Assembly: GCF_013093415.1 (NCBI RefSeq)
Contig: NZ_JABFBC010000003.1
Coordinates: forward strand, 62,001-126,000
Direction of reading: 5' to 3'
Source: Halovulum dunhuangense
Lineage (GTDB): Bacteria > Pseudomonadota > Alphaproteobacteria > Rhodobacterales > Rhodobacteraceae
Length of the DNA stretch: 64,000 bases
The position numbers were made by a program, and so were the translations under genes. Under the pieces are notes generated by a model that searched no databases, was not told the origin of the DNA, and worked only from the letters and a program-made list of their open reading frames with translations. Numbering within the stretch: position 1 is the stretch's first letter; each line of letters opens with the position of its first letter. Below are positions 38,290 to 48,379 of this stretch, piece by piece.

Positions 38290-39396
38290 ATGGCCCTTCC
38301 CACGCCCCGGCTGGAACTGCGCGACCTGGTCTGCCGTTTCGACGGCATGCCCGTCGTCGACGGCCTGTCGCTGGAGTTGATGCCGGGCCAGGTGACCTGC
38401 CTTCTGGGGCCGTCGGGCTGCGGCAAGTCCACCACCTTGCGCATGGCCGCGGGCGTCGAGCATGTGACCTCCGGAGAGATCCGGATCGACGGCCAGCTTG
38501 TCGCGGGGCCGGGCGTGCACCTGCCGCCCGAGAAACGCGCCATCGGCATGATGTTCCAGGATTTCGCCCTGTTCCCGCACCTGACGGCCGAGGCGAATGT
38601 CGCCTTCGGCGCGGGGTCCGGGTCCGAGGCGCGGGTGCGTGACCTGCTGGCGCGGGTGGGGCTTGCGGACAAGGCCAGGAAATACCCCCACCAGCTGTCT
38701 GGGGGCGAGCAGCAGCGCGTGGCGCTGGCCCGCGCGCTGGCGCCCCGGCCCCGGGTGATGCTGATGGACGAGCCGTTCTCGGGGCTCGACAACCGCCTGC
38801 GCGACGGTATCCGCGACGACACGCTCGAGATCCTGAAGGAAGAGGGCACCGCCGTCCTTCTGGTCACCCACGAGCCCGACGAGGCGATGCGCATGGCCGA
38901 CCAGATCGCGCTGATGCGGCGGGGCAGGATCGTCCAGCAGGGGGCGCCCTACAACATCTACAACAATCCCGTCGATTCCGAAGCGGCTGGATTTTTCAGC
39001 GATATCAATATCCTGCACGGCGTCGTGAAGGATTTTCAGTGCGAGACGCCGTTCGGCAAGTTCCTCTGCCCCAACCTGCGCGACGAGGCGGATGTGGAAA
39101 TCATCATCCGCCCCCAGCACCTGAAGATGGATTTCGACCGCAACGGCTCGGGCCCGCTGCCCACGCCGTCCGACGGGGTGCCGGCGCGCGGCGCGGTGGC
39201 GCGGGCGCGCTTCATGGGCCATGAAAGCCTGGTCGAGATGCGGATGGAACATGACGGCTCGATCCTCAAGGCCACCATCCCTGGCGTGTTCCTTCCGCGC
39301 GAGGGCACCAAGCTGTGGCTGTCGCTGCGGCGGGACCGCTGTTTCGTGTTTCCCTGCAAGGCGCAGTCCAAGCTGAGCAACCCGCTCCTCAACTAA
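38290..39396 (+). CDS. Orphan ABC transporter ATP-binding protein (FbpC-like)
   Basis: The 368-residue ATPase has Walker [11 protein letters not shown]-loop [11 protein letters not shown], signature [15 protein letters not shown], Walker B VMLMDEP and H-loop VTHEPDEA, followed by a TOBE-type domain ([13 protein letters not shown] and later). It resembles FbpC of ferric-iron importers, but no permease or binding protein is beside it, so it either serves a transporter elsewhere or powers several. The ATG at 38290 is chosen at the start of the conserved part; a TTG at 38227 would add 21 residues. It follows the SDR gene by 69 bases. Confidence 0.85.
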   Translation: MALPTPRLELRDLVCRFDGMPVVDGLSLELMPGQVTCLLGPSGCGKSTTLRMAAGVEHVTSGEIRIDGQLVAGPGVHLPPEKRAIGMMFQDFALFPHLTAEANVAFGAGSGSEARVRDLLARVGLADKARKYPHQLSGGEQQRVALARALAPRPRVMLMDEPFSGLDNRLRDGIRDDTLEILKEEGTAVLLVTHEPDEAMRMADQIALMRRGRIVQQGAPYNIYNNPVDSEAAGFFSDINILHGVVKDFQCETPFGKFLCPNLRDEADVEIIIRPQHLKMDFDRNGSGPLPTPSDGVPARGAVARARFMGHESLVEMRMEHDGSILKATIPGVFLPREGTKLWLSLRRDRCFVFPCKAQSKLSNPLLN

Positions 39397-39511
39397 ATTC
39401 CGCCGATGGGTCGCTTGGGGCTTTATCCCGGCTGTCCATCGCAATACATACACGGAAGAAACCGTCAGGCGCGGGTTGGTCCGGCGCCGTATGAGATGGG
39501 GGGAGAGATCC

Positions 39512-39736
39512 ATGCTCAACAATATCGGCCTTCCGGGCATCCTTCTGATCGCGATCGTCGTGCTCGTGCTGTTCGGGCGCGGCAAGATCTCGTCGCTCAT
39601 GGGCGAGGTCGGCAAGGGCATCACCAGCTTCAAGCGCGGCCTGAGCGAGGGCAAGCAGGAGCTGGAGGACGCGTCCAAGGACGGCGCCACCCACGCCCGC
39701 GACGTCACGCCCGAGGGCGAGAAGGACAAGGTCTGA
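39512..39736 (+). CDS. tatA: Twin-arginine translocase subunit TatA
   Basis: TatA forms the pore-like element that lets folded proteins cross the inner membrane. The 74-residue product starts with a short periplasmic stretch, one hydrophobic helix ([15 protein letters not shown]), then the hinge GRGK and an amphipathic helix ([18 protein letters not shown]) and a charged tail. GGGGGGAGAG precedes the ATG at 39512. It is the first gene of tatABC. Confidence 0.95.
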   Translation: MLNNIGLPGILLIAIVVLVLFGRGKISSLMGEVGKGITSFKRGLSEGKQELEDASKDGATHARDVTPEGEKDKV

Positions 39737-39765
39737 ACCGACCTTACGCCAGGGGATAACCCATC

Positions 39766-40191
39766 ATGTTCGATATCGGCTGGCTCGAGCTGATCGTCAT
39801 CGGCATTGTCGCGCTGATCGTGGTCGGGCCCAAGGATCTGCCGGTCATGTTCCGCAATGCCGGCCGTTTCATGGGCCGGATGCGCGGCATGGCGCGGGAA
39901 TTCCAGCGCTCGATGGAGGCGGCGGCGGACGAGTCGGGCCTGAAGGACGCGGTCAAGGATCTGAACAAGATCGGCGACGTGCGCAAATCCGTCAGCCCCG
40001 GCAGCGCCGCGAAATCCTATGCGCGGGACTTCGTGACGGGCAGCGGCGACAAGGACAAGCCGAAGCCCGCGACCGAGACGCCGAAGCCCGCCACGTCGGC
40101 CGCGCCCAAGCCCGCCGAGCAGGCCGCCGCGCCCAAGCCCGCCGAGCAGGCCCCCGCCGCGCCGCAGGCCGACAAGACCTCCGAGGGCTGA
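39766..40191 (+). CDS. tatB: Twin-arginine translocase subunit TatB
   Basis: TatB binds the twin-arginine signal together with TatC. The 141-residue product begins [26 protein letters not shown], the TatB hallmark helix and hinge (quoted in part: [19 protein letters not shown]). A long amphipathic region follows, then a [10 protein letters not shown] repeat-rich tail. It starts 29 bases after tatA and ends right at tatC. Confidence 0.95.
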   Translation: MFDIGWLELIVIGIVALIVVGPKDLPVMFRNAGRFMGRMRGMAREFQRSMEAAADESGLKDAVKDLNKIGDVRKSVSPGSAAKSYARDFVTGSGDKDKPKPATETPKPATSAAPKPAEQAAAPKPAEQAPAAPQADKTSEG

Positions 40192-41100
40192 ATGGCCACG
40201 AACAACACCGACGACATCGACGATAGCGCCGCCCCCCTGATCGAGCATCTGGCCGAGTTGCGCACGCGGCTGATCCGGTCCGTCATCGCCTTCCTGGTGG
40301 GCATGATCGTCTGCTTCATGGCGGCCGAGGCGATCCTCGATTTCCTGCTCGTGCCCATCGAGCAGACGCTGCGCGCGCTGGGCGATCCCGACCCGAAGAT
40401 GCAGTTCACCGCGCCGCAGGAATACTTCTTCACCCTGATCCGCATTTCCATGGTCTTCGGGCTCGCCCTCAGCTTCCCGGTGATCGCGCACCAGCTCTGG
40501 CGCTTCGTGGCGCCGGGGCTCTACCGCAGCGAGAAGGCGGCGTTCCTGCCGTTCCTCATCGCCTCTCCCGTGCTGTTCCTGACGGGCGCGGCATTCGCGC
40601 ATTATGTGGTCGTGCCGCTGGCGATGGCCTTTTTCCTGGGCTTTGCCGACGTGCCCTCCATCGTGTCGTCCTTCTTCATGGACGAGGGCGCCGTGCCGGC
40701 CGTCGAGGGCGCGAGCCAGGGCATCCAGATCACCTTCTTCGGGAAGGTGAACGAATCCCTCGACATCACGCTCAAGTTCATCGTGGCCTTTGGCCTGTGC
40801 TTCCAGCTGCCCGTCCTTCTGACGCTGATGGGCAAGGCAGAGATCGTGACCGCCCAGGGCCTGCGCGACGTGCGCAAGTATGCCATCGTCGGCATCCTGA
40901 TCCTGGCCGCCATCGTGACGCCCCCGGACGTGATCACCCAGATGATCCTGTTCTCGGTCGTCTACCTTCTCTACGAGGTGTCGATCTGGCTGGTCAGCAT
41001 GGTCGAGCGCAAGCGCGAGGCGCAGCTCCGCGCCGACGGCTACTACGATGACGAGGAACCGGCCGACACCGGCGAGCCGGGCGACAAGCCCGCCCAATGA
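40192..41100 (+). CDS. tatC: Twin-arginine translocase subunit TatC
   Basis: TatC is the multi-spanning receptor for twin-arginine signal peptides. The 302-residue product has six hydrophobic helices and the conserved PLIEHLAELRTRLIRS and the periplasmic-side glutamate region FTAPQEYFF. A charged C-terminal tail (DDEEPADTGEPGD) is longer than in E. coli. The ATG directly follows the tatB stop. It overlaps the next gene by four bases (ATGA). Confidence 0.96.
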   Translation: MATNNTDDIDDSAAPLIEHLAELRTRLIRSVIAFLVGMIVCFMAAEAILDFLLVPIEQTLRALGDPDPKMQFTAPQEYFFTLIRISMVFGLALSFPVIAHQLWRFVAPGLYRSEKAAFLPFLIASPVLFLTGAAFAHYVVVPLAMAFFLGFADVPSIVSSFFMDEGAVPAVEGASQGIQITFFGKVNESLDITLKFIVAFGLCFQLPVLLTLMGKAEIVTAQGLRDVRKYAIVGILILAAIVTPPDVITQMILFSVVYLLYEVSIWLVSMVERKREAQLRADGYYDDEEPADTGEPGDKPAQ

Positions 41101-41945
41101 GCAAGGCCGCGCTGAAACGGATCGCGGCCGCGCTCGAGCGGATCAGCCCGCCCCCGCTGGACGCGCCGGATCTCGGGTCCGCCGACGCCTTCGTCTGGCA
41201 CACATCGCCCGACCGGCTGACGCCGGTCGCCCGCGTGAACCGCGTCCCGATCGAGCTGCTGGTCGGCGTGGACCGCTCGCGCGACACGCTTCTGGCCAAT
41301 ACCCGCCAGTTCGGGCAGGGTTTCCCGGCCAACAACGTGCTTCTCTGGGGCGCGCGCGGGATGGGGAAATCCTCGCTGGTGAAGGCGGCCCATGCCGCCG
41401 TCCTGCGCGAGACGCCGGGCCTGAAGCTGGTCGAGATCCAGCGCGAGGATCTGCCCTCCATCGGGCGGCTGCTGGGCCTGCTGCGCACCGCGCCGGGGCG
41501 TTTCATCCTGTTCTGCGACGACCTGTCCTTCGACCATGACGACAGCCATTACAAGTCGCTCAAGGCGATCCTCGATGGCGGGGTCGAGGGGCGGCCAGAC
41601 AACGTGATCTTCTACGCCACCTCGAACCGCAGGCACCTGATGCCGCGCGACATGATCGAGAACGAGCGCAATGCCGGGATCAACCCCTCCGAGGCGACCG
41701 AGGAAAAGGTCTCGCTTTCCGACCGCTTCGGGCTTTGGCTGGGCTTCCACCCCTGCAACCAGGACCAGTTCCTGGCCATGATCCGGGGCTATTGCGACGC
41801 GCTTGGCCTTTCGATCGACGACGCCACCCTGCGCGCCGAGGCGATCGAGTGGCAGCAGACCCGCGGCAGCCGTTCGGGCCGCGTCGCCTGGCAATACGTC
41901 ACCGACCTGGCGGGCCGGCAGGGGGTGCCGATCCGCCTGGACTGA
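41097..41945 (+). CDS. DUF815-type AAA ATPase
   Basis: The 282-residue cytoplasmic protein contains a P-loop WGARGMGKSSLVKA near residues 82-95, a Walker B-like FILFCDDLSFD and the sensor-like IFYATSNRRHLMP. These are hallmarks of the DUF815 ATPases, whose function is unknown. It overlaps tatC (ATGA). The pairing of this gene with tatC is common in Rhodobacterales, but no mechanistic link to protein export has been shown as far as I know. It is convergent with the nlpD gene. Confidence 0.85.
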   Translation: MSKAALKRIAAALERISPPPLDAPDLGSADAFVWHTSPDRLTPVARVNRVPIELLVGVDRSRDTLLANTRQFGQGFPANNVLLWGARGMGKSSLVKAAHAAVLRETPGLKLVEIQREDLPSIGRLLGLLRTAPGRFILFCDDLSFDHDDSHYKSLKAILDGGVEGRPDNVIFYATSNRRHLMPRDMIENERNAGINPSEATEEKVSLSDRFGLWLGFHPCNQDQFLAMIRGYCDALGLSIDDATLRAEAIEWQQTRGSRSGRVAWQYVTDLAGRQGVPIRLD

Positions 41946-41963
41946 CCGCGCCCCTCAGCGCGG
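41946..41963. terminator. Terminator-like hairpin, DUF815 / nlpD
   Basis: CCGCGC-CCCTCA-GCGCGG is a perfect 6-bp stem located directly after the DUF815 stop and across the nlpD stop. It lies between convergent genes and may act in both directions. No T-run. Confidence 0.4.
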
Positions 41964-43187
41964 CAGGAAGGGCGTGGGATCGACGGCCGCCGTGCCGCGG
42001 CGCACCTCGAAATGCAGGTTGGGCTGTTCGCCTTCCGCCACCACGCCGACGCGCTGGCCGCGGGTGACGCGGTCGCCCTTTTGCAGCGTGACATTGCTGA
42101 TGCGGCCATAGACGGTCATCAGTTCGGCATCGTGGCGGATCAGCAGGATGGTCCCCAGCCCACCCACGGAACGCGAGATCAGCGCCACCTCGCCATCGGC
42201 GGCGGCCACGACTTCGGTGCCGGCGGCGGCCGCGAAGTCGATGCCCTCGTTGCGGTTCGCGCCCGTCGGCGCATAGCCGCGCAGCACCGTCGCGCCCGCG
42301 ACCGGCATGGCGAAGCGCGCCGAAGGCGTTCCGCCCAGGTTGGGCGAGGGCGGCGGCGTCGCCGCGTCGATGTCCTGGTCCGGCGGCAGCGGGGTCGCGG
42401 CGCTTGGCGGCGGGGCGATGGGGGTCGCGGTGCCCGGCGGATTGGCGTCATCCGGCGCCGGGCTGGCCGAGGCCACGCGCTGCGGTTCCGACCGGACCTC
42501 GTTGGCGCCGTTGATCACCGGGATCAGCAGTTCCTGGTTCACCCGCAGCGACATCTCGCTGTCGAGCCCGTTCCAGCTTGCCAGCGCCGTCGTGGACACG
42601 CCGTAGAGCCGCGCGATGGAAAACGCCGTCTCGCCCGCCTGCACCCGGTGCCGGATCGGGTCGATCACGGTCGAGGGCTGGCCGTTGCTGAACGGGTTCG
42701 CCTGCCCGGTCGGCGCCTGGGCCTGGGGCTGGGCGCTCGGGGCCGGGGCGGACGGCGTGCCGCCAAGGGGCTGGGTCGTGATGCCGCCGGTGGCGATCCC
42801 GCCCATGGTCAGCGATCCGGCCGTGACCGGCGTGCCGCCCACGTTCCGGGGCAGGGCAAACACCTCTCCGGTGCGGGGGGAATAGGTGATCGGCACGCCG
42901 TTGTGCCGGGCCAGCGCCTCGGCGCTCAGGCCGACGCGGCCCGCCATCGCCTGCAACGTGTCGCCGCGCCGTGCCACCATCACCTGGTAGGTGGCATAGG
43001 TGATCACGCCCCGGCTGTCGGGCGGCGGGCGGTCGAAGGTCGGGGCCGCGCGTTCGCTGGCCACGCTCCGGCTTTCGCCGCCGAACAGCCCGCCCACGGG
43101 GTTCGGCATGTCGGAACAGGCCGCGACCGACACCGACAGGATGACGGCCAGGGCTGCGCGGGGTCCACGGTGACTGCGTGCGTTCAT
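41955..43187 (-). CDS. nlpD: NlpD-like LysM/LytM lipoprotein (degenerate M23 peptidase)
   Basis: The 410-residue product has a lipoprotein signal (lipobox VAAC), two LysM peptidoglycan-binding units (about 65-110 and 175-225), a Pro/Ala linker and a C-terminal M23/LytM domain. The zinc-site residues are altered: the first His ligand is Asn in NRNEGIDFA, and the HxH motif reads NLHFE. This loss is what defines LytM activators such as NlpD and EnvC, which switch on cell-wall amidases instead of cutting. The order surE-pcm-nlpD matches E. coli. It is probably needed for cell separation, as an inference. Confidence 0.85.
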   Translation of the reverse strand: MNARSHRGPRAALAVILSVSVAACSDMPNPVGGLFGGESRSVASERAAPTFDRPPPDSRGVITYATYQVMVARRGDTLQAMAGRVGLSAEALARHNGVPITYSPRTGEVFALPRNVGGTPVTAGSLTMGGIATGGITTQPLGGTPSAPAPSAQPQAQAPTGQANPFSNGQPSTVIDPIRHRVQAGETAFSIARLYGVSTTALASWNGLDSEMSLRVNQELLIPVINGANEVRSEPQRVASASPAPDDANPPGTATPIAPPPSAATPLPPDQDIDAATPPPSPNLGGTPSARFAMPVAGATVLRGYAPTGANRNEGIDFAAAAGTEVVAAADGEVALISRSVGGLGTILLIRHDAELMTVYGRISNVTLQKGDRVTRGQRVGVVAEGEQPNLHFEVRRGTAAVDPTPFLPR

Positions 43188-43287
43188 CTTATCCGCCTGT
43201 ATCTGCTCTTGCCGCTGCTGCCCCTGTTGACCGGGGCCTGTGCGGGATCTGCGTCGCTTCGTCCGGGGGTCCGGGGCGCGCTCTGGA

Positions 43288-43929
43288 TCAGTCCTCGGCC
43301 ATGCCCTCGACCAGCGGCACGAAACGTACTTCGGCCAGGCTGTGATAATCCAGCCCGTCTTCGGTTTTTACCACCTTGAGCAAGGTTTGGACAGTATCCG
43401 ATTGACCCACCGGCAGCACCATGATGCCGCCGACCTTGAGCTGGGCCAGCAGCGACGAGGGCGGATCCTCGGCCGCGGCCGTCACGATGATGCGGTCGAA
43501 GGGCGCCTGTTCGGGCAGCCCGAAGGCGCCGTCGGTGGCGATCACGGTCACGTTGGTGCGGTCCAGGTCGCGCAGGACACGCTCTGCCTGCCGGGCCAGT
43601 CCGCGGTGCCGCTCGGTGGTGTAGACCCGGCGCGCCAGCGGCGACAGGATCGCCGCCTGGTAGCCCGAGCCGGTCCCCACCTCCAGCACCTTGTCGCGGC
43701 GGCCCACCTGCAACGCCTGCGTCATCAGCCCCACGATCGAGGGCTGCGATATCGTCTGGCCAGAGCCTATCGGCAGGGGCACGTCCTCGTAGGCGCGGGC
43801 CTTGAAGATGCCTTCGAGAAACACCGCGCGGGGGGTATCCTCCATCGCCTGAAGCACGGCGCGATCGGTCACGCCGCGCGCGCGCAGCGCCAGCACGAAC
43901 TGCATCCGCGCCTCGTCCTCAGAGACCAT
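43288..43929 (-). CDS. pcm: Protein-L-isoaspartate O-methyltransferase
   Basis: This enzyme methylates damaged isoaspartyl residues so they can be repaired, using S-adenosylmethionine. The 213-residue product has [15 protein letters not shown] and the SAM-binding [26 protein letters not shown] and [19 protein letters not shown] segments. Its start overlaps the surE end by 11 bases, so the two are coupled. Confidence 0.94.
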   Translation of the reverse strand: MVSEDEARMQFVLALRARGVTDRAVLQAMEDTPRAVFLEGIFKARAYEDVPLPIGSGQTISQPSIVGLMTQALQVGRRDKVLEVGTGSGYQAAILSPLARRVYTTERHRGLARQAERVLRDLDRTNVTVIATDGAFGLPEQAPFDRIIVTAAAEDPPSSLLAQLKVGGIMVLPVGQSDTVQTLLKVVKTEDGLDYHSLAEVRFVPLVEGMAED

Positions 43930-44713
43930 CCACCACCCCGGCCAGGTGCGCCGCCTGGTCGCGCGCGGTCATGTCGGGGCGCAGCGGCGTCACCGTGCAG
44001 TAGCCGCGATGCACCTCGCGCGCGTCGGACCCGTCCTCGGCGCCGATATTGCCCTTCGCCCCATGCGTCAGCCAGTAGTAGTTGCGCCCGTTCGGCGCGG
44101 GCGCCGGCTGTACCTTGAAGGTGGGCGAGGGGCGCTTGCCCTGGAAGGTGGCGCGCACGCCCAGCACCTCGGCCGCGGGGCAGGCGGGGAAATTCACGTT
44201 GTAGAAGACCTGGTAGCCGGTGTCTTCCCAGTTGGCCCGATCGAGAAGCGCGCGGCAGATCGGCACCGCCCATTTCCGCGCCGCCTCGAAGGTGTCGGGC
44301 AGGCGCGTGTTGCCGGGGCCGTAATACTGCGACAGCGCGATCGAGCGGATGCCGTGAAGCGCGCCTTCCATCGCACCGCCGATGGTGCCGGAATAGATCG
44401 TGTCCTCGGCCACGTTGTGCCCGCGGTTCACCCCCGACAGCACCAGGTCCGGGGGCGTCGCCTCCATTATGTCGCCCAGCGCCGCCAGCACGCAGTCGGC
44501 CGGAGAACCCTCGACGATGAAGCGGTGTTCCTCCCACTGCTCCATCCGCATGGGCCGCACATAGGACACGCAATGCGACACGGCGGATTGTTCCCAGGCC
44601 GGGGCCACGACCCAGACCTCGCCATCGGGGCCGGCCAGTTCGGCGGCGATCGCCTCTGCCGCCTTCAGCCCGGGGGCGTTGATGCCGTCGTCATTGGTGA
44701 TGAGAATGCGCAT
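43919..44713 (-). CDS. surE: 5'/3'-nucleotidase SurE
   Basis: SurE is a metal-dependent nucleotidase linked to stationary-phase survival. The 264-residue product starts with the metal site [16 protein letters not shown] and has [22 protein letters not shown], both hallmark motifs. It lies between serS and pcm on the same strand; the gap to serS is 109 bases. Confidence 0.95.
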   Translation of the reverse strand: MRILITNDDGINAPGLKAAEAIAAELAGPDGEVWVVAPAWEQSAVSHCVSYVRPMRMEQWEEHRFIVEGSPADCVLAALGDIMEATPPDLVLSGVNRGHNVAEDTIYSGTIGGAMEGALHGIRSIALSQYYGPGNTRLPDTFEAARKWAVPICRALLDRANWEDTGYQVFYNVNFPACPAAEVLGVRATFQGKRPSPTFKVQPAPAPNGRNYYWLTHGAKGNIGAEDGSDAREVHRGYCTVTPLRPDMTARDQAAHLAGVVDGL

Positions 44714-44822
44714 GAGCTTCCTTGGCCTTGAACCGCGGGGACATCCCGCTTCTAGGACGGGGCCGGCACCCCGTCCATATGCGTGTCGCGCAAGCCGCGC
44801 AGTGTTGCGCCGCTGCCGCGCC

Positions 44823-46115
44823 TCAGGCCAGCGCGCCCTCTGGCGTGATGCGGGTCTTGCCGCCCATGTAGGGGTGCAGCGCCTCGGGGATCACGATGCT
44901 GCCATCGGCCTGCTGGCCGTTCTCGATCACCGCGATCAGGCAGCGCCCCACCGCCAGGCCCGAGCCGTTCAGCGTGTGCACGAATTCGGGCCGGGCGTCC
45001 GGCGCGGGGCGGAAGCGTGTGTTCATCCGCCGGGCCTGGAAATCGCCGCAGACCGAGCAGGAGCTGATCTCGCGATAGGTGTTCTGGCCGGGCAGCCACA
45101 CCTCGATGTCATGGGTGCGGCTCGCGCCGAAGCCCATGTCGCCGGTGCACAGCACGATGGTGCGATAGGGCAGGCCCAGCGCCTCGAGTATGCCTTCGGC
45201 GCAGGCGGTCATGCGATCGAGTTCGGCCCGGCTGTCCTGCGGCGTGGTGATCGACACCATCTCCACCTTTTCGAACTGGTGCTGGCGCAGCATGCCGGTG
45301 GTGTCCTTGCCCGCGCTGCCGGCTTCCGAGCGGAAGCACTGGGTATGGGCGGTCATGCGGATCGGAAGCGCGTCGGCCGAAAGGATCTCGCCCGCCACGG
45401 TGTTCGTCAGCGTCACCTCGGCGGTGGGGATCAGCCACCAGCCATTCGTGGTCTGGTAGCTGTCCTCGGCGAACTTGGGCAATTGCCCGGTGCCCTGCAT
45501 CGCCTCCTCGCGCACCAGCACGGGGGTCCACATCTCGGTCAGGCCATTCCTGTCCACATGGGTGTCGAGCATGAACTGCGCCAGCGCCCGGTGCAGCCGG
45601 ATCATCGCGCCCTTCAGCACCACGAAGCGCGAGCCCGAGAGTTTCGCCGCCGTGGCGAAGTCGAGCCCCGCCGCCGCGGCGGCCACCTCGAAATGCTCCT
45701 TCGGGGGGAAGTCGAAGTCGCGCGGGCTTCCCCAGCGCCTGAGTTCCACGTTGTCGGCCTCGTCCCGGCCGTCGGGCACCTCGTCGAGCGGCAGGTTCGG
45801 CAGCGTCATCAGAAGCTGCTGGAGCTGGGCCTCCTCGATCCGCGCCTTTTCCTCCAGCTCGGCCTGCTCGGTCTTCCTCGCGGCCATCACCTCGCGCAGG
45901 CGCTCGAACTCGGCCTCGTCGCCGCGGGCCTTGGCGGCGCCGATCTCCTTGCTGGCGCGATTGCGCTCGGCCTGCGCGGTTTCCGCGGCCAGGATCGCCT
46001 CGCGCCGGCGGGCGTCGATGGCCAGGATGTCCTGCGACCAGCCTTCCTCGCCGCGGCGGGCGAGCCGCGCGTCGAAACCCTCGGGGTTGTCGCGGATCAG
46101 GCGGATGTCATGCAT
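44823..46115 (-). CDS. serS: Seryl-tRNA synthetase
   Basis: This class II synthetase charges tRNA-Ser and tRNA-Sec. The 430-residue product has the N-terminal coiled-coil arm (rich in Glu/Ala/Lys, about 30-105), motif 2 [21 protein letters not shown] and the C-terminal motif 3 [17 protein letters not shown]-type region. Start at 46115 gives the usual [15 protein letters not shown]. Transcribed with surE, pcm and nlpD downstream. Confidence 0.96.
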   Translation of the reverse strand: MHDIRLIRDNPEGFDARLARRGEEGWSQDILAIDARRREAILAAETAQAERNRASKEIGAAKARGDEAEFERLREVMAARKTEQAELEEKARIEEAQLQQLLMTLPNLPLDEVPDGRDEADNVELRRWGSPRDFDFPPKEHFEVAAAAAGLDFATAAKLSGSRFVVLKGAMIRLHRALAQFMLDTHVDRNGLTEMWTPVLVREEAMQGTGQLPKFAEDSYQTTNGWWLIPTAEVTLTNTVAGEILSADALPIRMTAHTQCFRSEAGSAGKDTTGMLRQHQFEKVEMVSITTPQDSRAELDRMTACAEGILEALGLPYRTIVLCTGDMGFGASRTHDIEVWLPGQNTYREISSCSVCGDFQARRMNTRFRPAPDARPEFVHTLNGSGLAVGRCLIAVIENGQQADGSIVIPEALHPYMGGKTRITPEGALA

Positions 46116-46370
46116 GGGTCTGGACCTTCGGTTGGATCGTAACGGGCGTCTGACTCGAACGCGGCGTTCTATGGCACATCCCCGCCGGGTAAAAAAGCGC
46201 GTCCCGCACCGCTTTTCGCCGCGTTTTGGTCAGGCCGCATCTTTACCCCGGCGCCGCCCGTGCCTAGGTCGGGACAATCTTGCCATTGCAGGGGCGGCCC
46301 AGTAGGGTCCGCGCGATCTGGAAACACGGGGCCGCGGTGGGGTGGCCCGCACAGGGAAGGACCGACACGC

Positions 46371-46706
46371 ATGTTCGCGACACCGGCTTACGCACAGGCA
46401 GCAGGCGGCAGCGCCGCGGGGGGATTTGCGGGTTTCATCCCGATCATCCTGATATTCGCGATCATGTACTTCCTGATGATCCGGCCCCAGCAGAAGAAGA
46501 TCAAGCAGCACCAGGCCATGGTCGCGGCGCTGCGCCGGGGCGACCAGATCGTCACCCAGGGCGGGGTCATCGGCAAGGTGACCAAGGTCAAGGAAGACGG
46601 CGAGATCGAGGTCGAGATCGCGCCCGAGGTCAAGATCCGGGTCGTGAAGTCCACCGTCGCCCAGGTTCTGAGCAAGACCGAGCCGGCCGAAGCGCCGAAA
46701 GCCTGA
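46371..46706 (+). CDS. yajC: Preprotein translocase subunit YajC
   Basis: YajC is a small partner of SecDF at the Sec translocon. The 111-residue product has one N-terminal membrane helix (GFIPIILIFAIMYFLMIRPQ) followed by the signature QQKKIKQHQAMVAALRRGD and a small beta domain (VIGKVTKVKEDGEIEVEI). The ATG at 46371 gives the family length; longer frames upstream are spurious. The 255-base gap to serS holds its promoter region. It precedes secD by ten bases. Confidence 0.93.
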   Translation: MFATPAYAQAAGGSAAGGFAGFIPIILIFAIMYFLMIRPQQKKIKQHQAMVAALRRGDQIVTQGGVIGKVTKVKEDGEIEVEIAPEVKIRVVKSTVAQVLSKTEPAEAPKA

Positions 46707-46716
46707 GGCGGGGCAG

Positions 46717-48378
46717 ATGCTGCGCTATCCGGCCTGGAAGACAACCCTCGTCCTGCTCGTGTGTCTTGCGGGCATCGTGTTCACCCTGCCCAACGGCTTC
46801 TACAGCCGGGTGGAGCAGGCCAACGACGCCCGTGCCGCCATCGAGGCGGGGGCCGCGCCCACACCCGAAATGGAGGCGGCCATGGCCGCCTGGCCGGATT
46901 TCCTGCCCTCTGCCCTGGTGAACCTGGGCCTCGACCTGCGCGGCGGCGCGCATCTGCTGGTCGAGGTCAAGGTCGAGGATGTCTATGCCGACCGGATCGA
47001 GGGCCTATGGCCCGAGGTGCGCGACGCGTTGCGCGACCTGCGCGAGCAGGTGGGCACCATCCGCCGGATCGAGACCGATCCGACCGAACTGCGCATCCGG
47101 CTGGGCGACCAGGCCGGCATGCAGGCGGCGCTGACGGCGGTGCAGGGTCTGACCCAGCCGGTCGCGACCCTGACCGGGGTCGGCGCGCGCGATTTCGACG
47201 TGCGGGCCGAGGGCGACCAGATCGTCGTCACCCTGTCCGAGGCCGAGCGCATCGCCACCGACGACCGGACCATGGCCCAAAGCCTGGAAATCATCCGCCG
47301 CCGCGTGGACGAGACCGGCACCCGCGAGCCCACGATCCAGCGCCAGGGCGCGGACCGGATCCTGGTGCAGGTGCCCGGCATCGGCTCGGCGCAGGAACTT
47401 CTCGACATCATCGGCCAGACCGCGCAGCTGACCTTTCACGAGGTGGTCCGCCGGGCATCTTCCGCGGACGAACCGGCGCCGGGCAACTACGTCTATCCCT
47501 CGATGGACGAGCCGGGCGTCTTCTACGTCCTCGAGCGCCGCGCCATCGTCTCTGGCGAGCAGCTTGTCGATGCGCAGCCCAGCTTCGACCAGAACGGCCG
47601 CCCGGCGGTCAGCTTCCGCTTCAACCCCTCGGGCGGGCGCGTCTTCGGCAACTACACCGCCGAGAACATCGGCCGCCCCTTCGCCATCGTGCTCGACGAG
47701 GAGGTGATCTCCGCCCCCGTCATCCAGAGCGCGATCCCCGGCGGCAGCGGCATCATCACCGGCAATTTCTCGGTCGAGGAAAGCACGCGGCTGGCGATCC
47801 TGCTGCGCGCCGGCGCCCTGCCGGCCGAGATCGAGGTGCTGGAACAGCGCACCATCGGCCCCGAACTCGGCCAGGACAGCATCGAGGCCGGGGAAATCGC
47901 CTGCCTCGTGGCCTTTGCCGCCGTCATGGTCTTCATGTGGCTCAGCTACGGGCTCTTCGGCCTTTTCGCAAACATCGCGCTGATCGTGAACGTCTGCCTG
48001 ATCCTTGCCCTGCTCAGCACCATCGGGGCGACCCTGACCCTGCCCGGCATCGCCGGGATCGTGCTGACCATCGGCATGGCGGTCGACGCCAACGTGCTGG
48101 TGTTCGAGCGCATCCGCGAGGAACTCAGGACCGGGAAGGGCGTCGCCCGCGCCATCGAACAGGGCTACGACAAGGCGCTGTCGGCCATCACCGACAGCAA
48201 CATCACCACCTTCCTGATCGCCGTCATCCTCTACGCGATGGGCTCGGGTCCGGTGCGTGGTTTCGCCGTGACGCTTGCGCTGGGGATCCTGACCTCGGTG
48301 TTCTGCGCCATCTTCGTCACCCGGCTGATGGTCGTCACCTGGTACGACCGCCGCCGCCCCAAGACGATCGAGGTCTGA
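46717..48378 (+). CDS. secD: Protein translocase subunit SecD
   Basis: SecD uses the proton gradient to help pull exported proteins out of the Sec channel. The 553-residue product has an N-terminal helix, a large periplasmic region with LGLDLRGGAHLLVEV, GTREPTIQRQGADRILVQVPG and the five-helix RND-like C-terminal part with TIGPELGQDSIEAG and GMAVDANVLVFERIREEL. It starts 10 bases after yajC and ends one base before secF. Confidence 0.96.
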   Translation: MLRYPAWKTTLVLLVCLAGIVFTLPNGFYSRVEQANDARAAIEAGAAPTPEMEAAMAAWPDFLPSALVNLGLDLRGGAHLLVEVKVEDVYADRIEGLWPEVRDALRDLREQVGTIRRIETDPTELRIRLGDQAGMQAALTAVQGLTQPVATLTGVGARDFDVRAEGDQIVVTLSEAERIATDDRTMAQSLEIIRRRVDETGTREPTIQRQGADRILVQVPGIGSAQELLDIIGQTAQLTFHEVVRRASSADEPAPGNYVYPSMDEPGVFYVLERRAIVSGEQLVDAQPSFDQNGRPAVSFRFNPSGGRVFGNYTAENIGRPFAIVLDEEVISAPVIQSAIPGGSGIITGNFSVEESTRLAILLRAGALPAEIEVLEQRTIGPELGQDSIEAGEIACLVAFAAVMVFMWLSYGLFGLFANIALIVNVCLILALLSTIGATLTLPGIAGIVLTIGMAVDANVLVFERIREELRTGKGVARAIEQGYDKALSAITDSNITTFLIAVILYAMGSGPVRGFAVTLALGILTSVFCAIFVTRLMVVTWYDRRRPKTIEV

Positions 48379-48379
48379 C

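Noticed and set aside
37420-41097. 1225-codon open frame on the minus strand
   Set aside because: It runs antisense across SDR, ABC and tat genes whose families are certain; long antisense frames are expected in GC-rich DNA.
46116-46370. Possible tRNA or leader RNA between serS and yajC
   Set aside because: No cloverleaf or T-box-like element could be folded by eye; only scattered short stems.
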